Shown piece by piece: positions 21,422 to 31,850 of a stretch of DNA of 64,000 nt. This DNA is from Methanohalobium sp. (GTDB lineage Archaea; Halobacteriota; Methanosarcinia; Methanosarcinales; Methanosarcinaceae): the NCBI RefSeq assembly GCF_018609725.1, contig NZ_JAHENT010000045.1, positions 33,049 through 97,048 of the forward strand, in the 5' to 3' direction. The notes under the pieces were generated by a model. The model did not search any database. It saw nothing but the letters and a program-made list of their open reading frames with translations, and was not told the origin of the DNA. How positions within the stretch are numbered: position 1 is the first letter of the stretch; each line of letters starts with the position of its first letter. The translations under genes and the position numbers were made by a program.

Positions 21422-22692
21422 AGATTTCTACGAGTGTTTATTTCATCCATTGGATGTATTTTATAAACATCGAATGTCAATAAACCTGTTTGTCGTAGAT
21501 TATAGGCGAATCGCCTGTAGCCTGTCCAAATGGCATTCTGTGATAGGTAACGGACCATGATATTTATTGCACTGTTTCTATCTCTATCGATCTCATTACC
21601 ACAATCACATGATAGGTTACGTTTGTAGAGAGGCATATCGTGTACCTTACCGCAAACGTAACAGATTTTTGAAGTGTAACTTTCATCAATTTTTGTTAAT
21701 TGTTTACCTAAAAATTCTGATTTGTAGGTCAAAAATTCGATGAAACGTGATATGTATCCGTTGTTCTGTGTGGAACGGTTCAAGGATTTCTGTCGGGATT
21801 TTGGTAGCTTTTTGGAGTTTATCATGTCCTTGACATCTAGATCTCCCACAATTATAGTGTTTGATCTGGTATTCTCGACCATTTTCCTGGATAATTTGTG
21901 CTGCCAATCTTTAATCTGATTATTTTTCTTTTTAGTCATCACTCGTATCGCATCATTTATCCTGAACCATCTGCGGCTGTATTTTTTGCAGTGGTCTCTC
22001 CTTGATTTTGCATGGTTTATCTTTTTGTCCCAATATTTGTCAAACCGTGGGTTTGTGATTTCAAGGATTTTTCCATCAGTGTTTACAGCAGTGATGGTTT
22101 TTGTAATACCTAGATCAATTGCTTGATATTTTTCATTGTCTTTGTAATTCGTTTGCGGAAATGTTTCATAAACTACCGATACGAAGAAGTCACCTTTGCC
22201 TTTGTATGGCTCGGAATTGAAGATTTCGGCGTGTTTTAAATTATAATTTTCGAGTTGTTGTGGAATATTAAAAGAAAGAGATGTCTTATTATATCTATGG
22301 CTGAATGTTATTTTTCCATTTTCTATTTTGAATCCACTCTGGTTATATAGAATAGTTAAAAAATACACACTTTTCTTGAATCTGGGTGGTTTTGCATTCT
22401 TATCACCATTTTTTCTTAATCAAAAAAATGATTTGTAGTTTGCATCCAATTTTTGCAGTACACCCTGAAAGGTCTTGGAATAAAGTGAATATAGAGATGG
22501 ATATTGTTCTTTTAATATCGCAAGATTGTCCTGTTGATGGCTATATTTTATATTCTTACGTTCACGCTTCCATACTTCTTTCCTTTCAGACAACGATAAT
22601 TTGTAAATCAAGGTGTATTGTTTTGGTAGGTTCCAGAGTACATCCAATTGTTCATTGGTCGGTTTTATCTTATATTTCTTTGTCAGAAGCAC
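21412..22692 (-). pseudogene. tnpB: TnpB (IS605 OrfB) split by an in-frame TGA at 22420-22422
   Basis: Two track ORFs (21412-22368, 22420-22692) are in one frame; reading through gives NYKSFF*LRKNGDKNAKPPRFKKSVYFLTILYNQSGFK; CYVCGKVH...CDCGNEIDRDRNSAINIM zinc finger/RuvC present. Confidence 0.88.
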
Positions 22693-23098
22693 TTTTTACA
22701 CCTTGATTATCTATATAGCTTTTAAGAACATCTAGCGTAACCTGACCTGTTGTTGCCAGAAAGTAAGACCTTGACCAGAAGGCATCTTTACCTAATATCT
22801 CTTTTACTTCTGGGTAGTTCCTGCGTATTTCTCTTGATGTTAAGCTTTTTATTGAATTGATATATTTTGGAATATCGAGTGATGGATTAGATTTGAAAAT
22901 CATATGGAAATGGTCTTCATCACATTCGATGTTCAAAACATCAACATCAAAGGTTTGGATGATTTCATTTATTTTTCTTTTCAGTAAGTCTATAACATCT
23001 GGGTTTTTCAAAGCGTTCCTTCTGCATTTTACACATTGTACAAAATGATAATTTAGTGAATATACAGAATGACTACTTTTATCTAAATTATAGTTCAT
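22670..23098 (-). CDS. tnpA: IS200/IS605 family Y1 transposase TnpA
   Basis: YSLNYHFVQCVKCRRNAL, ECDEDHFHMIFKSNPSLDIPKYINSIKSLTSREIRRNYP, FWSRSYFLATTGQVTLDVLKSYIDNQG. Confidence 0.95.
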   Translation of the reverse strand: MNYNLDKSSHSVYSLNYHFVQCVKCRRNALKNPDVIDLLKRKINEIIQTFDVDVLNIECDEDHFHMIFKSNPSLDIPKYINSIKSLTSREIRRNYPEVKEILGKDAFWSRSYFLATTGQVTLDVLKSYIDNQGVKSASDKEI

Positions 23099-23170
23099 AG
23101 TTACATAATATTTAACATAACTGTAACTATAAAAAATTGTTTTGTGATTAATTATGTGACAATATCTATA

Positions 23171-23208
23171 GAAGTCTTTTAATCCCCTACCTTTTGGAAG
23201 GGGACTTC
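23171..23208. repeat. Imperfect hairpin at the tnpA-side end of the IS element
   Basis: Minus strand GAAGTCCCCTTCCAAAAGGTAGGGGATTAAAAGACTTC: outer GAAGTC/GACTTC, inner CCCCTTCC/GGTAGGGG with one mismatch. Confidence 0.65.
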
Positions 23209-23857
23209 ACGACTTCATGTTAAAACCGTATTTCCCGGTGAGTGGTACAAACATTACACCACCTTCTTCATTTTTACTGATAGAGCCGTCAAGCTCCTTT
23301 TTTATCTGATAGAGGTCCTGGAAATAGAAACCCACCGGTATAACCAGTATCCCTTCAGGCTTTAATTGATTCAATAAACTGTCAGGAACATCTGGTGCTC
23401 CTGCTGTTACAAGTATCCGGTCATAGGGTGCATATTCCGGATATCCTTCAGAGCCGTCACCATGGATTACCGTCACATTACTGTATCCTGCATTTTTAAG
23501 ATTGTTTCTGGAAAAATTAACTAGTTCCTCGGTGCACTCTATCGAATATACATGTCCTGATTCACCTACAAGTTCTGATATTACAGCTGCATGGTAACCA
23601 GAACCAGTTCCCACTTCAAGAACAACATGCCCCTCATTTAAATCAAGTAAATCACACATCATTGCTACCATATGAGGAGCAGAAATCGTTTGATTTTGCC
23701 CTATCATTATAGGGGCATCCACATAAGCATCTATTAGTGAATCTGATGGAACAAAAAAGTGTCTCGGGACACGATACATAGCATCCAGTATTTCCTGGCT
23801 CAGACCTTGATATTTAAGAGAGTCTATAAGCCTTAACCTTTCCTCTTTATACTCCAT
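23207..23857 (-). CDS. pcm: Protein-L-isoaspartate O-methyltransferase
   Basis: [64 protein letters not shown]. Confidence 0.96.
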   Translation of the reverse strand: MEYKEERLRLIDSLKYQGLSQEILDAMYRVPRHFFVPSDSLIDAYVDAPIMIGQNQTISAPHMVAMMCDLLDLNEGHVVLEVGTGSGYHAAVISELVGESGHVYSIECTEELVNFSRNNLKNAGYSNVTVIHGDGSEGYPEYAPYDRILVTAGAPDVPDSLLNQLKPEGILVIPVGFYFQDLYQIKKELDGSISKNEEGGVMFVPLTGKYGFNMKS

Positions 23858-24474
23858 GCAGTTCTACCCCGATGTTTTTCTCTAAAAATTTCCTGTGCGA
23901 AAAGACGTTTAATGTATTTTGCTTCCACAACATCTCCATCTTTAATCCTGAATCCATTGTTTCTGATTTTTATTCTTGTTATTACAAAGGAAATATCATC
24001 GAAATTGTATTTTTCACCCACAACAAATTCATAACCACCTGATACTCTTTTGGTTATAGAATATGTTTTCTGGTCGGAATGAAGTGCAATTTTTACATCG
24101 ACTTCATCTATAGCCCTTCCCCAAACTGAGTCAATATAATCTACCTCTGCTGAATCCACACGTTTTCCTTGTGACTCAATAGAAGTTACAATTATAGGAT
24201 ACACTTCTTCTGAAACCCCATCATCAACCACTATTTCATCATCTACTTCTACCAGTTCACCTTTATACATCAGGCTTGTATGAGTAAAAGTTTTTTCGCC
24301 TTTACTTATTACCGTTTTTATATAAACGGGTTTTTCCTTTTCGATTCTTGGTGAATGTATCTCTTCGCATTCCTTGCATTTTACAAGGATATTCTGACCG
24401 GATTTTAAAACTTCATGTAAAACAGGTATATCTGGTGAACATGATGGACATTCAACTTCAATTTCATCATTCAT
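23833..24474 (-). CDS. HVO_0476-type zinc finger protein
   Basis: [34 protein letters not shown]; overlaps pcm. Confidence 0.75.
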   Translation of the reverse strand: MNDEIEVECPSCSPDIPVLHEVLKSGQNILVKCKECEEIHSPRIEKEKPVYIKTVISKGEKTFTHTSLMYKGELVEVDDEIVVDDGVSEEVYPIIVTSIESQGKRVDSAEVDYIDSVWGRAIDEVDVKIALHSDQKTYSITKRVSGGYEFVVGEKYNFDDISFVITRIKIRNNGFRIKDGDVVEAKYIKRLFAQEIFREKHRGRTAWSIKRKG

Positions 24475-24604
24475 AATATAACTCTCCTTTATCCAGACCT
24501 AAATTATAATTGAACTACAGCAATCAATTATTTAAAGTGATAATTGTTTATAAAAATAAATAACCAGAACGGTTATAAATGATTGTTTAAACAAATAGCA
24601 AACG

Positions 24605-25480
24605 TTATTTTTTACCTGATGCATGAGAAGCTATAAATTCACGCATCAATTTTGCACCAAGTATAGCGGTTTGACCTGTATCATAGTCCGGAACTATTTC
24701 CATTAAATCAAATCCAATTGACATTGGTGCCAGTGCATGTATAATATGCCTGACATCAAAAGGATCTAAGCCGAATGGTTCAGGAGTTCCGGTTGCAGGT
24801 GTATGGGTAGAATCAACTGCATCCATATCCAGTGAGAGATATATGGATTTACTATTTAGATATTCTACAATTTCAGATATTACAGTATATATTCCCTGTC
24901 TTCTTATATCTTCAGGAGTGTAGAATTTTATATTGTTATCCCTTGCAAATTCCCATTCTTCTCTGGTGCCACTGCGTACCCCAAGTAATACATAATTGCT
25001 GCTGATATCGTCTGTAATATGTCTGGAAACCGATGCATGACTGTGTTTTACACCATCAAACTCTTCACGAAGGTCAAAATGTGCATCCAGTACAACAACA
25101 CCGAAATCATCACCTGCATTTTCTTTGCACGCTTTGACACACGGATAAGTCAGGGAATGCTCTCCACCGACCATCAACGGTATTTTATAATTCCTTAACA
25201 ATGAATCCACTTCATTATAAAGTTCTCTGAGTGTATCATCAACTGATACAAAGGTTTCAAGATTTCCAGCATCATGGATATTTAAATCCACAAAATCAAT
25301 ATCAAAATAAGAATTATAGCTTTCAAAATTTGATGATGCTGTGCGAACGGAATCAGGTGCCCAGCGACTACCTGCACGATAAGATGAAGTTCCATCAAAT
25401 GGAACTCCAAATATTACATATCTGGCAGATTCATAATCCGCCAGTGCATCCATTATACCCGGCTGGTAAAACATATACAT
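24605..25480 (-). CDS. speB: Agmatinase / arginase-family ureohydrolase
   Basis: GGEHSLTYPCVKA, VVLDAHFDLREEFDGVKHSHASVSRHI, YLSLDMDAVDSTHTPATGTPEPFG. Confidence 0.94.
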   Translation of the reverse strand: MYMFYQPGIMDALADYESARYVIFGVPFDGTSSYRAGSRWAPDSVRTASSNFESYNSYFDIDFVDLNIHDAGNLETFVSVDDTLRELYNEVDSLLRNYKIPLMVGGEHSLTYPCVKACKENAGDDFGVVVLDAHFDLREEFDGVKHSHASVSRHITDDISSNYVLLGVRSGTREEWEFARDNNIKFYTPEDIRRQGIYTVISEIVEYLNSKSIYLSLDMDAVDSTHTPATGTPEPFGLDPFDVRHIIHALAPMSIGFDLMEIVPDYDTGQTAILGAKLMREFIASHASGKK

Positions 25481-25501
25481 TTATTTATTTTTTGTAAGTA
25501 G

Positions 25502-25888
25502 TTATGTTCTCATTTCTATCTTTTTATTACCCATCGCTGTAATATAGGTGATTTCTTCACCTTCTTTTACATTATCTTTATATTCTTCAGGAACAGGAAG
25601 TTCAAAAGTTGAATAATCATCCATATCCATTAATTGAGCAACGCTTCCATCAAAGGACAAAACCTGTGCACTTTTACGCTCTACAACCGGTGTATAAATT
25701 TTTGATGATACTGAGCTTACTATAGAGCGTTTTTGACCATCAAAAATCCCTATGGCATCAATTCTTGCTTTTGCAGACCCATGTTTACCGGGTTTTGATT
25801 TAGAAATGCTTTTTATTAGACAGGGTTCGTCGTCTATTACTACATATCTTCCTTCTTTGAGTTCTTTAACTGTTATCTGTTCTTTCAT
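25502..25888 (-). CDS. eif5A: Translation initiation factor 5A
   Basis: SISKSKPGKHGSAKARIDAIGIFDGQKRS (deoxyhypusine-site loop with Lys). Confidence 0.97.
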   Translation of the reverse strand: MKEQITVKELKEGRYVVIDDEPCLIKSISKSKPGKHGSAKARIDAIGIFDGQKRSIVSSVSSKIYTPVVERKSAQVLSFDGSVAQLMDMDDYSTFELPVPEEYKDNVKEGEEITYITAMGNKKIEMRT

Positions 25889-26091
25889 TTATATAATCCT
25901 CCTTGTAACAAATTAACTTTACAAATGTTTGTCGTGACCTACGCTTATAATGAAGCTATTCCATATATCAAGTTATCGAATAAGAACAAATCATGTTTGG
26001 TATTTGACCTTTATAAACCGATTCATCGTTATTTATTACAGATGTAATGCACAATTTAATACATATATTTTTATTTTAAAGATGATACATT

Positions 26092-27807
26092 TTAAACAAC
26101 TGACCAATCAATACCAAGTTCATCCAGTTTATTAGATTCTGGAACACCTTTTTTATTCCATCCACGGAAATGATAATAATCTGAAACCGCCTTTTTAAAT
26201 TCGTTTTTATCAATACCATCATCATCAAAAAAACGTTCAGGGAGTTTATCATCAGAGACTGTGAAACCTGACCTGTTATTGAATAGCCGTTCAAGGTTCC
26301 ATGTACGCTCCCCTGAACGCAATAAATCCTCTGGTGTGTAGTAAACACCTGTGACAGAACTTAGCATCGATGCCATTATAGTTTCATCAAGTGCAAACAT
26401 CGAATAATTACAAAGAGATAATGAATCGATTGCAGCTATAAGATTCTGGAAATACTGCAAAAGTCCGGCTTTACCACTAAAAGTCTGTCTGTCCAGAAGT
26501 TTTGGTTTGCCCAGTACCTCTGGAGCTATCATATAGGAATCTCTATAACATCCACCATGATTGGATGTAGCATATCCAAGAGCCTGTCCCTGTATTCCAC
26601 GTGGGTCATATCCTGGTAATTCAAGGGATTTTACACTCATACTCAAATCATTACCTCTTGCATTCATGAAAGATGATGAACCGTTACAGAGTTTACTTTT
26701 ACCTTCTCCTATATCCTCTATTATCTGTAAAAGGTTTTCAGAGCCAATATTCTTGGATGTCAGTTCCAGATATGATGCTATTGTAGAACCACATGATACA
26801 GAATCAATACTATAGTCTCTACAAAGGTCACAAGCTTTTATAATAGTGTCAAAATCATTGTTACCCACAGCAGGACCAAATGCCCATATGGTATCATAAT
26901 CCGGTATTAGCCTGTTATCTTTTGTTTGGAATTTACACGCTATAGGACAACCCGAACAACCAGGTAGTTTTTCAGTGTCATAATTGTTTTTGATGTATTC
27001 TGCAGAAAGCAAATTTATACCGCCAAATGAAGAATATCTGAAATTATATGCTGGAAGTACATTCATATAATTCATAAGAGCCATAAAAGCAGATGTCCCA
27101 TAGACTTTCAAACCCTTTGATACCAAAGGATTTGCATCAAGCAACTGTCCAGCATGGGTCACCGTTTTTCCAAATTCAGTTTCATCAAAGATGTATGGTT
27201 TATTGTTCCCTTTTACCACTATAGCTTTAAGGTTCTTAGAACCTGCTATTGCTCCAAGTCCCCCTCGCTCTGATGAATACAGATAGTCATTTACTATATT
27301 TGCCAGCAGTATCTGGTTTTCACCCGATTTGCCTATACATGCAACTTTTCCCCCATCATGCAGAATATCAGTTGTTTCAACTGTATTTTTGTTCCACAGG
27401 TGTGTGGCGGATTTTAATTCTACATAATTATCTTCGATTTGCAGGTAAACCGGTGATTTGGCTTTCCCTTTGATAACAAGCGCATCAATACCTGCACGTT
27501 TCAATTCTTTTCCAAAAAATCCGCCGGTTTCTGCACTAAAAATTGTATTTGTTAGAGGGGATTTGGATGTTATAGAACACATTCCAGTGAACGGGGTATC
27601 TGTTCCTGCAAGGGGTGATGTTGTTACAATAAGTGGATTATCGGGATTTAGTGGGTCTACACGAGGCGAACATAAATCACAAAGTATCCTGACACCAAGC
27701 CCGCGTCCTCCTATATAAGCACAGAGCTTTTTTTCATCAGTAGTGGTTTCTGTTACTGTACTGCTGCTGAGGTCAACTGTAATTGTCTTTCCCATCCATC
27801 CATACAT
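26092..27807 (-). CDS. Aldehyde:ferredoxin oxidoreductase family protein
   Basis: MYGWMGKTITVDLSS, AYIGGRGLGVRIL, PGCSGCPIACKFQ, SVSCGSTIASYLEL; 571 aa. Confidence 0.93.
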   Translation of the reverse strand: MYGWMGKTITVDLSSSTVTETTTDEKKLCAYIGGRGLGVRILCDLCSPRVDPLNPDNPLIVTTSPLAGTDTPFTGMCSITSKSPLTNTIFSAETGGFFGKELKRAGIDALVIKGKAKSPVYLQIEDNYVELKSATHLWNKNTVETTDILHDGGKVACIGKSGENQILLANIVNDYLYSSERGGLGAIAGSKNLKAIVVKGNNKPYIFDETEFGKTVTHAGQLLDANPLVSKGLKVYGTSAFMALMNYMNVLPAYNFRYSSFGGINLLSAEYIKNNYDTEKLPGCSGCPIACKFQTKDNRLIPDYDTIWAFGPAVGNNDFDTIIKACDLCRDYSIDSVSCGSTIASYLELTSKNIGSENLLQIIEDIGEGKSKLCNGSSSFMNARGNDLSMSVKSLELPGYDPRGIQGQALGYATSNHGGCYRDSYMIAPEVLGKPKLLDRQTFSGKAGLLQYFQNLIAAIDSLSLCNYSMFALDETIMASMLSSVTGVYYTPEDLLRSGERTWNLERLFNNRSGFTVSDDKLPERFFDDDGIDKNEFKKAVSDYYHFRGWNKKGVPESNKLDELGIDWSVV

Positions 27808-27939
27808 ATTGATTTATCCCGCATTTTATAACTGTAATAAACTATTATGAGTGAAATTTAAGATTAAAATTTTAAATTCTGGATAATAATAAATACACTA
27901 TTAAATTTGAATGTTTCCAGATGGTTTATATAAAAATAG

Positions 27940-29157
27940 GTGCGAAGAGATATGGTTGCTGTCTATATACTGCTTGTAGGTGCTATCGTAGTTTTTGCAA
28001 TGATTCTTCGTTCTGGTATGAAAGAAATAGGGATTCCGTCAATGATTGGTTTTTTTATGCTGGGTTTTTTGGTTCGTTTTATGGATAATCAGTGGAATCT
28101 GATTTCTGAACAGGGTTTCCAGATTTTTGATTTTCTGGCAGAACTTGGTATAATAGTTTTACTGTTTCGTGTGGGGCTTGAAAGCAAAGTCACCAAATTG
28201 ATAAGATGGTTACCTACTGCAAGTAAAATCTGGATTGGTGGTGTATTTTTTAGTGGTTTGCTCGGTTTTTTAGCCTCTTACTATATACTGGGATGGGAAC
28301 TTGTACAAAGTCTATTTGTTTCAGTGGCAATGACTGCAACAAGTGTAGGAGTTACGGTGAGCATATGGCAGGAAGCCAATCTATTATACACACATCATGG
28401 TGAAATATTACTGGATGTAGCAGAACTGGATGATATATCTGGTGTTATACTTATGGCTTTATTGTTTGCTGTCGCACCGGTCCTTAAAAGTGGAAATATT
28501 GCTGCAACTCTGCCCATATTGCCAGAAATACTTGGATTATTCATTCTGAAATTAATTGCATTTATTGCATTCTGTATTTTCTTTTCGCGCTATCTGGAAG
28601 CCCATATAACAGAATTTCTTGAAAGAATTCAGGTTGGAAATGGCACATTGCTGGTTATTCTGGGTATTGGTATGGTCGTTGCCGCTACTGCTGAAATGCT
28701 CGGTTTTTCAGTGGCAATAGGTGCTTTTTTTGCAGGTCTTATTTTCAGCCGAGATCCGGATTCAGTAAAATTTGACGGTTCATTCGAACCTTTATATGAC
28801 CTGTTCATGCCTTTTTTCTTTGTCGGAATCGGATTAAAAATCAATCCAGAAATTATTACAGGTTCCCTTGTTCCAGTTGTTATACTGATTCTGGTAGCAT
28901 TTGCAGGTAAATTAATAGGACATGGTAGTATTGCATATTTTGTTACCGGTTCATCGGGTGCACTCATATTCGGAACCAGTATGATACCAAGAGCAGAAAT
29001 TGCTCTTATCATCATGCAGAAAGGATTATCCCTTGGTGACTGGGCAGTAACACCGCAAATATTTGCCAATATGGTTATAGTGTCGGCAGTAACTTCACTA
29101 ACAATCCCCCTGATATTGCGTCCTGTGCTAAACCGACAATCTCAACAACTTACATAA
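27940..29157 (+). CDS. Monovalent cation:proton antiporter (CPA2/KefB-like membrane domain)
   Basis: 12-TM-like ORF; GIVLLLFRVGLESK, FSVAIGAFFAGLIFSRD; GTG start at 27940 or ATG at 27952. Confidence 0.88.
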   Translation: MRRDMVAVYILLVGAIVVFAMILRSGMKEIGIPSMIGFFMLGFLVRFMDNQWNLISEQGFQIFDFLAELGIIVLLFRVGLESKVTKLIRWLPTASKIWIGGVFFSGLLGFLASYYILGWELVQSLFVSVAMTATSVGVTVSIWQEANLLYTHHGEILLDVAELDDISGVILMALLFAVAPVLKSGNIAATLPILPEILGLFILKLIAFIAFCIFFSRYLEAHITEFLERIQVGNGTLLVILGIGMVVAATAEMLGFSVAIGAFFAGLIFSRDPDSVKFDGSFEPLYDLFMPFFFVGIGLKINPEIITGSLVPVVILILVAFAGKLIGHGSIAYFVTGSSGALIFGTSMIPRAEIALIIMQKGLSLGDWAVTPQIFANMVIVSAVTSLTIPLILRPVLNRQSQQLT

Positions 29158-29267
29158 ATTGTTTACCGGTGTAGATAATATAAAAATAATCTTTTTCATA
29201 CCAACCTATAAATATCATTATACTTACTTTTTTATTGGTTAAAACTAATAGGGGGAGACTTAAAAAT

Positions 29268-29498
29268 ATGGCAGATAAAACAAATAAAGTTCCAGAAAAT
29301 ATAGAAGGATCATACTATGTCGATGAAGATTGTACCGCATGCGGGCTTTGTGTCGATACAGATCCCGATCATTTTGCAATGAATGATGATGAATCCTACG
29401 CCTATGTATACAAACAGCCAGAAACCGATGACGAAATAGATGCCTGTGAGGAAGCACTGGAAGCATGTCCCGTTGAAGCTATCGGAAATGATGGTTAA
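29268..29498 (+). CDS. Small acidic single-cluster 4Fe-4S ferredoxin
   Basis: DEDCTACGLCVDTDPDHF...ALEACPVEAIG; ATG at 29268 preceded by GGGGGAG (track start 29235 is probably too long). Confidence 0.88.
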   Translation: MADKTNKVPENIEGSYYVDEDCTACGLCVDTDPDHFAMNDDESYAYVYKQPETDDEIDACEEALEACPVEAIGNDG

Positions 29499-29503
29499 AT
29501 TTT

Positions 29504-29884
29504 CTAAGTTTTATTTTTTTTATAATTTTTTTCAATTTCTATAAGTTTTTTCTTCTCTTCAAGTTTTTGTGGGTTAAAACCGCCACCAAATCCTCCAAGA
29601 CCACTTTTTGATACAACCCTGTGGCACGGAATTACTATAGGATAAGGATTTTTAGATAATGCATTCCCTACTGCCTGTGATGCCCCCGGTTTTTTTATCC
29701 TTTTAGCAAGTTCCGAGTAGGTAATCGTTTCTCCATAGGGTATTTTCCGGGTTTCATTGAGAACCATTTGTTCAAATTCTGTAAGATAAGATAAATCAAG
29801 TTCATATTCTGAAAAATCCCTTTTTCTGCCGCTTATGTATTTTAAAAAATCCTGGCAGAGTAAATCAATTCTTACCGAATTCAT
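29504..29884 (-). CDS. ogt: Methylated-DNA-protein-cysteine methyltransferase, C-terminal domain only
   Basis: IPYGETITYSELAKRIKKPGASQAVGNALSKNPYPIVIPCHRVV. Confidence 0.93.
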   Translation of the reverse strand: MNSVRIDLLCQDFLKYISGRKRDFSEYELDLSYLTEFEQMVLNETRKIPYGETITYSELAKRIKKPGASQAVGNALSKNPYPIVIPCHRVVSKSGLGGFGGGFNPQKLEEKKKLIEIEKNYKKNKT

Positions 29885-30587
29885 CTATATCCCAGTCATC
29901 AAAGACTTCTTTTTCAATGGATTCTCTTGTCTTTTTATGACGTTTCCAGCTTATTCCAAGAAATAAAAGAACCGCCATTACAGCTCCAGAAATAATAAAA
30001 AGGTACGGACGGGTTTTTTCAAGTAACAATGGATTAATGTTATCCCTCATTTCATATTCTGGATACATTATGTCATTTTTGTCGTCGCTGTGACCAAGGC
30101 CAAGTGCATGTCCAAACTCATGTTTGGCTATTGCATACATATTGGCATCCCCATATTGCTGCCATGAATACCCCTGATAATTCCCCACTTCAAGTACGAT
30201 GTCAGCACGCACATATTTTCCATCCACAACATAGGGTCTGCAGTATCCTGCAACTCCGTCAGGTGCTTTTTCTACCTCTTCAAGATTTTCAACCCACCTT
30301 ACGTTAATGTCGGCTTCTTCACTGGATTCTACAAATTTAAAAGCGGGGTCAAAATCCAAGTGACCGTTTCCGCCCTCATCCCAGTATTCTACTGCTTTTT
30401 CTATCTGCTTATAATATGTAGGGCTATAATGTTCAGGAACATTTTCATCATTAATATATACTGTTATAGGTGAGTGGTCCCAAGGGTTATCAGATATGCC
30501 GGGGCTGTTATCTCCACCAGCAGAAACTGGAAGTATGATAGTAAACAATATCAGAACCGTTGCCAGAATAAGTATTAACTTTTCCAT
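29865..30587 (-). CDS. Matrixin-like secreted zinc metalloprotease with C-terminal TM
   Basis: HEFGHALGLGHSDDKNDIMYP (HExxHxxGxxH plus Met turn); signal peptide; C-terminal TM. Confidence 0.88.
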   Translation of the reverse strand: MEKLILILATVLILFTIILPVSAGGDNSPGISDNPWDHSPITVYINDENVPEHYSPTYYKQIEKAVEYWDEGGNGHLDFDPAFKFVESSEEADINVRWVENLEEVEKAPDGVAGYCRPYVVDGKYVRADIVLEVGNYQGYSWQQYGDANMYAIAKHEFGHALGLGHSDDKNDIMYPEYEMRDNINPLLLEKTRPYLFIISGAVMAVLLFLGISWKRHKKTRESIEKEVFDDWDIDEFGKN

Positions 30588-30903
30588 ATGTTGATATTCC
30601 TATATATTCACCTATACATAAATCAATTGGGAGTTTTTAAAAGGTATCCATGTACAAATTTTAGATTTCATGAACACAGGGAATATAATTTGAAAATTAT
30701 TAATATCTACTTTATATATGATATAAAAACATAACCAATACCTAATTTTATGAACATAAATACAATTTTTATAAACATTAAATTTATCTATATGTACACG
30801 TATATAGATTAATGTATCAGCACTATACGATTAAAAAGTACCCAACTGGTACATCATCGTTAGTGTTGGATGGTCTATAGGTCTATAACTACTCGAACTT
30901 GGC

Positions 30904-30933
30904 TGAATTAGGAGCTAACAGTTTCCTAATTCA
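30904..30933. repeat. Perfect 10-bp inverted repeat in intergenic region
   Basis: TGAATTAGGA-GCTAACAGTT-TCCTAATTCA. Confidence 0.65.
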
Positions 30934-31046
30934 TATCCCTTACTATTCTACTTCTGATGAGTTTTGTAGATTGATAATTTTATATAAATGGTAGAACGAC
31001 AGGTTTTTTATTATAAACCATTTAAAAGTGATTCTATCCGTTTATC

Positions 31047-31850
31047 ATGAAAAAAGAAAAAGCAGTAGTATTTGATAGTGCCGGTACACTTTTGCAGATG
31101 TACCGTGTCGGCAAAAACCCCGAATCAGGACAAATTTTTGATAATATTGAGAGCACTTCAGTGGTTGCAAAATATCCGAATAGGGCACTTGTTGTAATTA
31201 ACACCGAATTACAAACAATTGCAGAAGCCAATTCAGAAACCAGACTAATTGATTTTATACATGAAAACAATGTTGATATGGACATAAGCTGTTCCAGCAG
31301 TCATTTTAAAAAAAATCAGGTATTTGACATAATCAAAAAAAATGACGTTATAGTAGGAGATATACACGACGTTATCTGTGCTGTTAGAAGGGGTTGCCCT
31401 CCTGACCTGTTTTATCTGGCAGCAGGTGTGATAATTGACGCTGGAATTGATACAGTACTTTGTGTTTTAAGTACAGGTGGATGGTTATATCCCAATACAT
31501 CCATTACAATAAGAAAACTACAAGACATGAACATAGATGTCTATATTGCGTCAGGTGACAGTACAAAAAACCTGAAAAAACTTGCACAATCCATAAATGT
31601 TCCAATTGAGGGGGTTTTTGGTATTGCCAATGCCCATGATAAAGAAAGAATTATACATGATTTAAAAAACAAATACAATACTGTAGCTATGGTAGGTGAT
31701 GGAATGAATGATATATTTGCACTAAAAGCTGCAGACATGGGCATCTTAACCGTTCAGCAGGGAGATAACCGATCTGACAAACTCCGAAATTCAGCAAATA
31801 CAATTATAACTGACATTATAGAAGTAGTAGATGTTATAAATCAGATATAA
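31047..31850 (+). CDS. HAD-family soluble P-type-ATPase-like phosphatase
   Basis: VFDSAGTLL (DKTGT-like), IASGDSTKNLKKLA, MVGDGMNDIFALKAADMGI. Confidence 0.85.
   Translation: MKKEKAVVFDSAGTLLQMYRVGKNPESGQIFDNIESTSVVAKYPNRALVVINTELQTIAEANSETRLIDFIHENNVDMDISCSSSHFKKNQVFDIIKKNDVIVGDIHDVICAVRRGCPPDLFYLAAGVIIDAGIDTVLCVLSTGGWLYPNTSITIRKLQDMNIDVYIASGDSTKNLKKLAQSINVPIEGVFGIANAHDKERIIHDLKNKYNTVAMVGDGMNDIFALKAADMGILTVQQGDNRSDKLRNSANTIITDIIEVVDVINQI

Larger units (their letters stand above)
21400..23208 (-). mobile_element. IS200/IS605-type insertion sequence (tnpA plus interrupted tnpB); ends approximate
   Basis: Adjacent tnpA and tnpB with hairpins at both outer ends (21406-21421 and 23171-23208). 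Confidence 0.85.

Noticed and set aside
22420-22422. Selenocysteine or pyrrolysine recoding of the tnpB stop
   Set aside because: Pyrrolysine uses TAG; no known selenoprotein role for TnpB and no SECIS-like structure was identified; nonsense mutation is simpler
26076-26348. 90-aa minus-strand ORF overlapping the AOR-family gene
   Set aside because: Out-of-frame shadow at the AOR 3' end, no recognisable features
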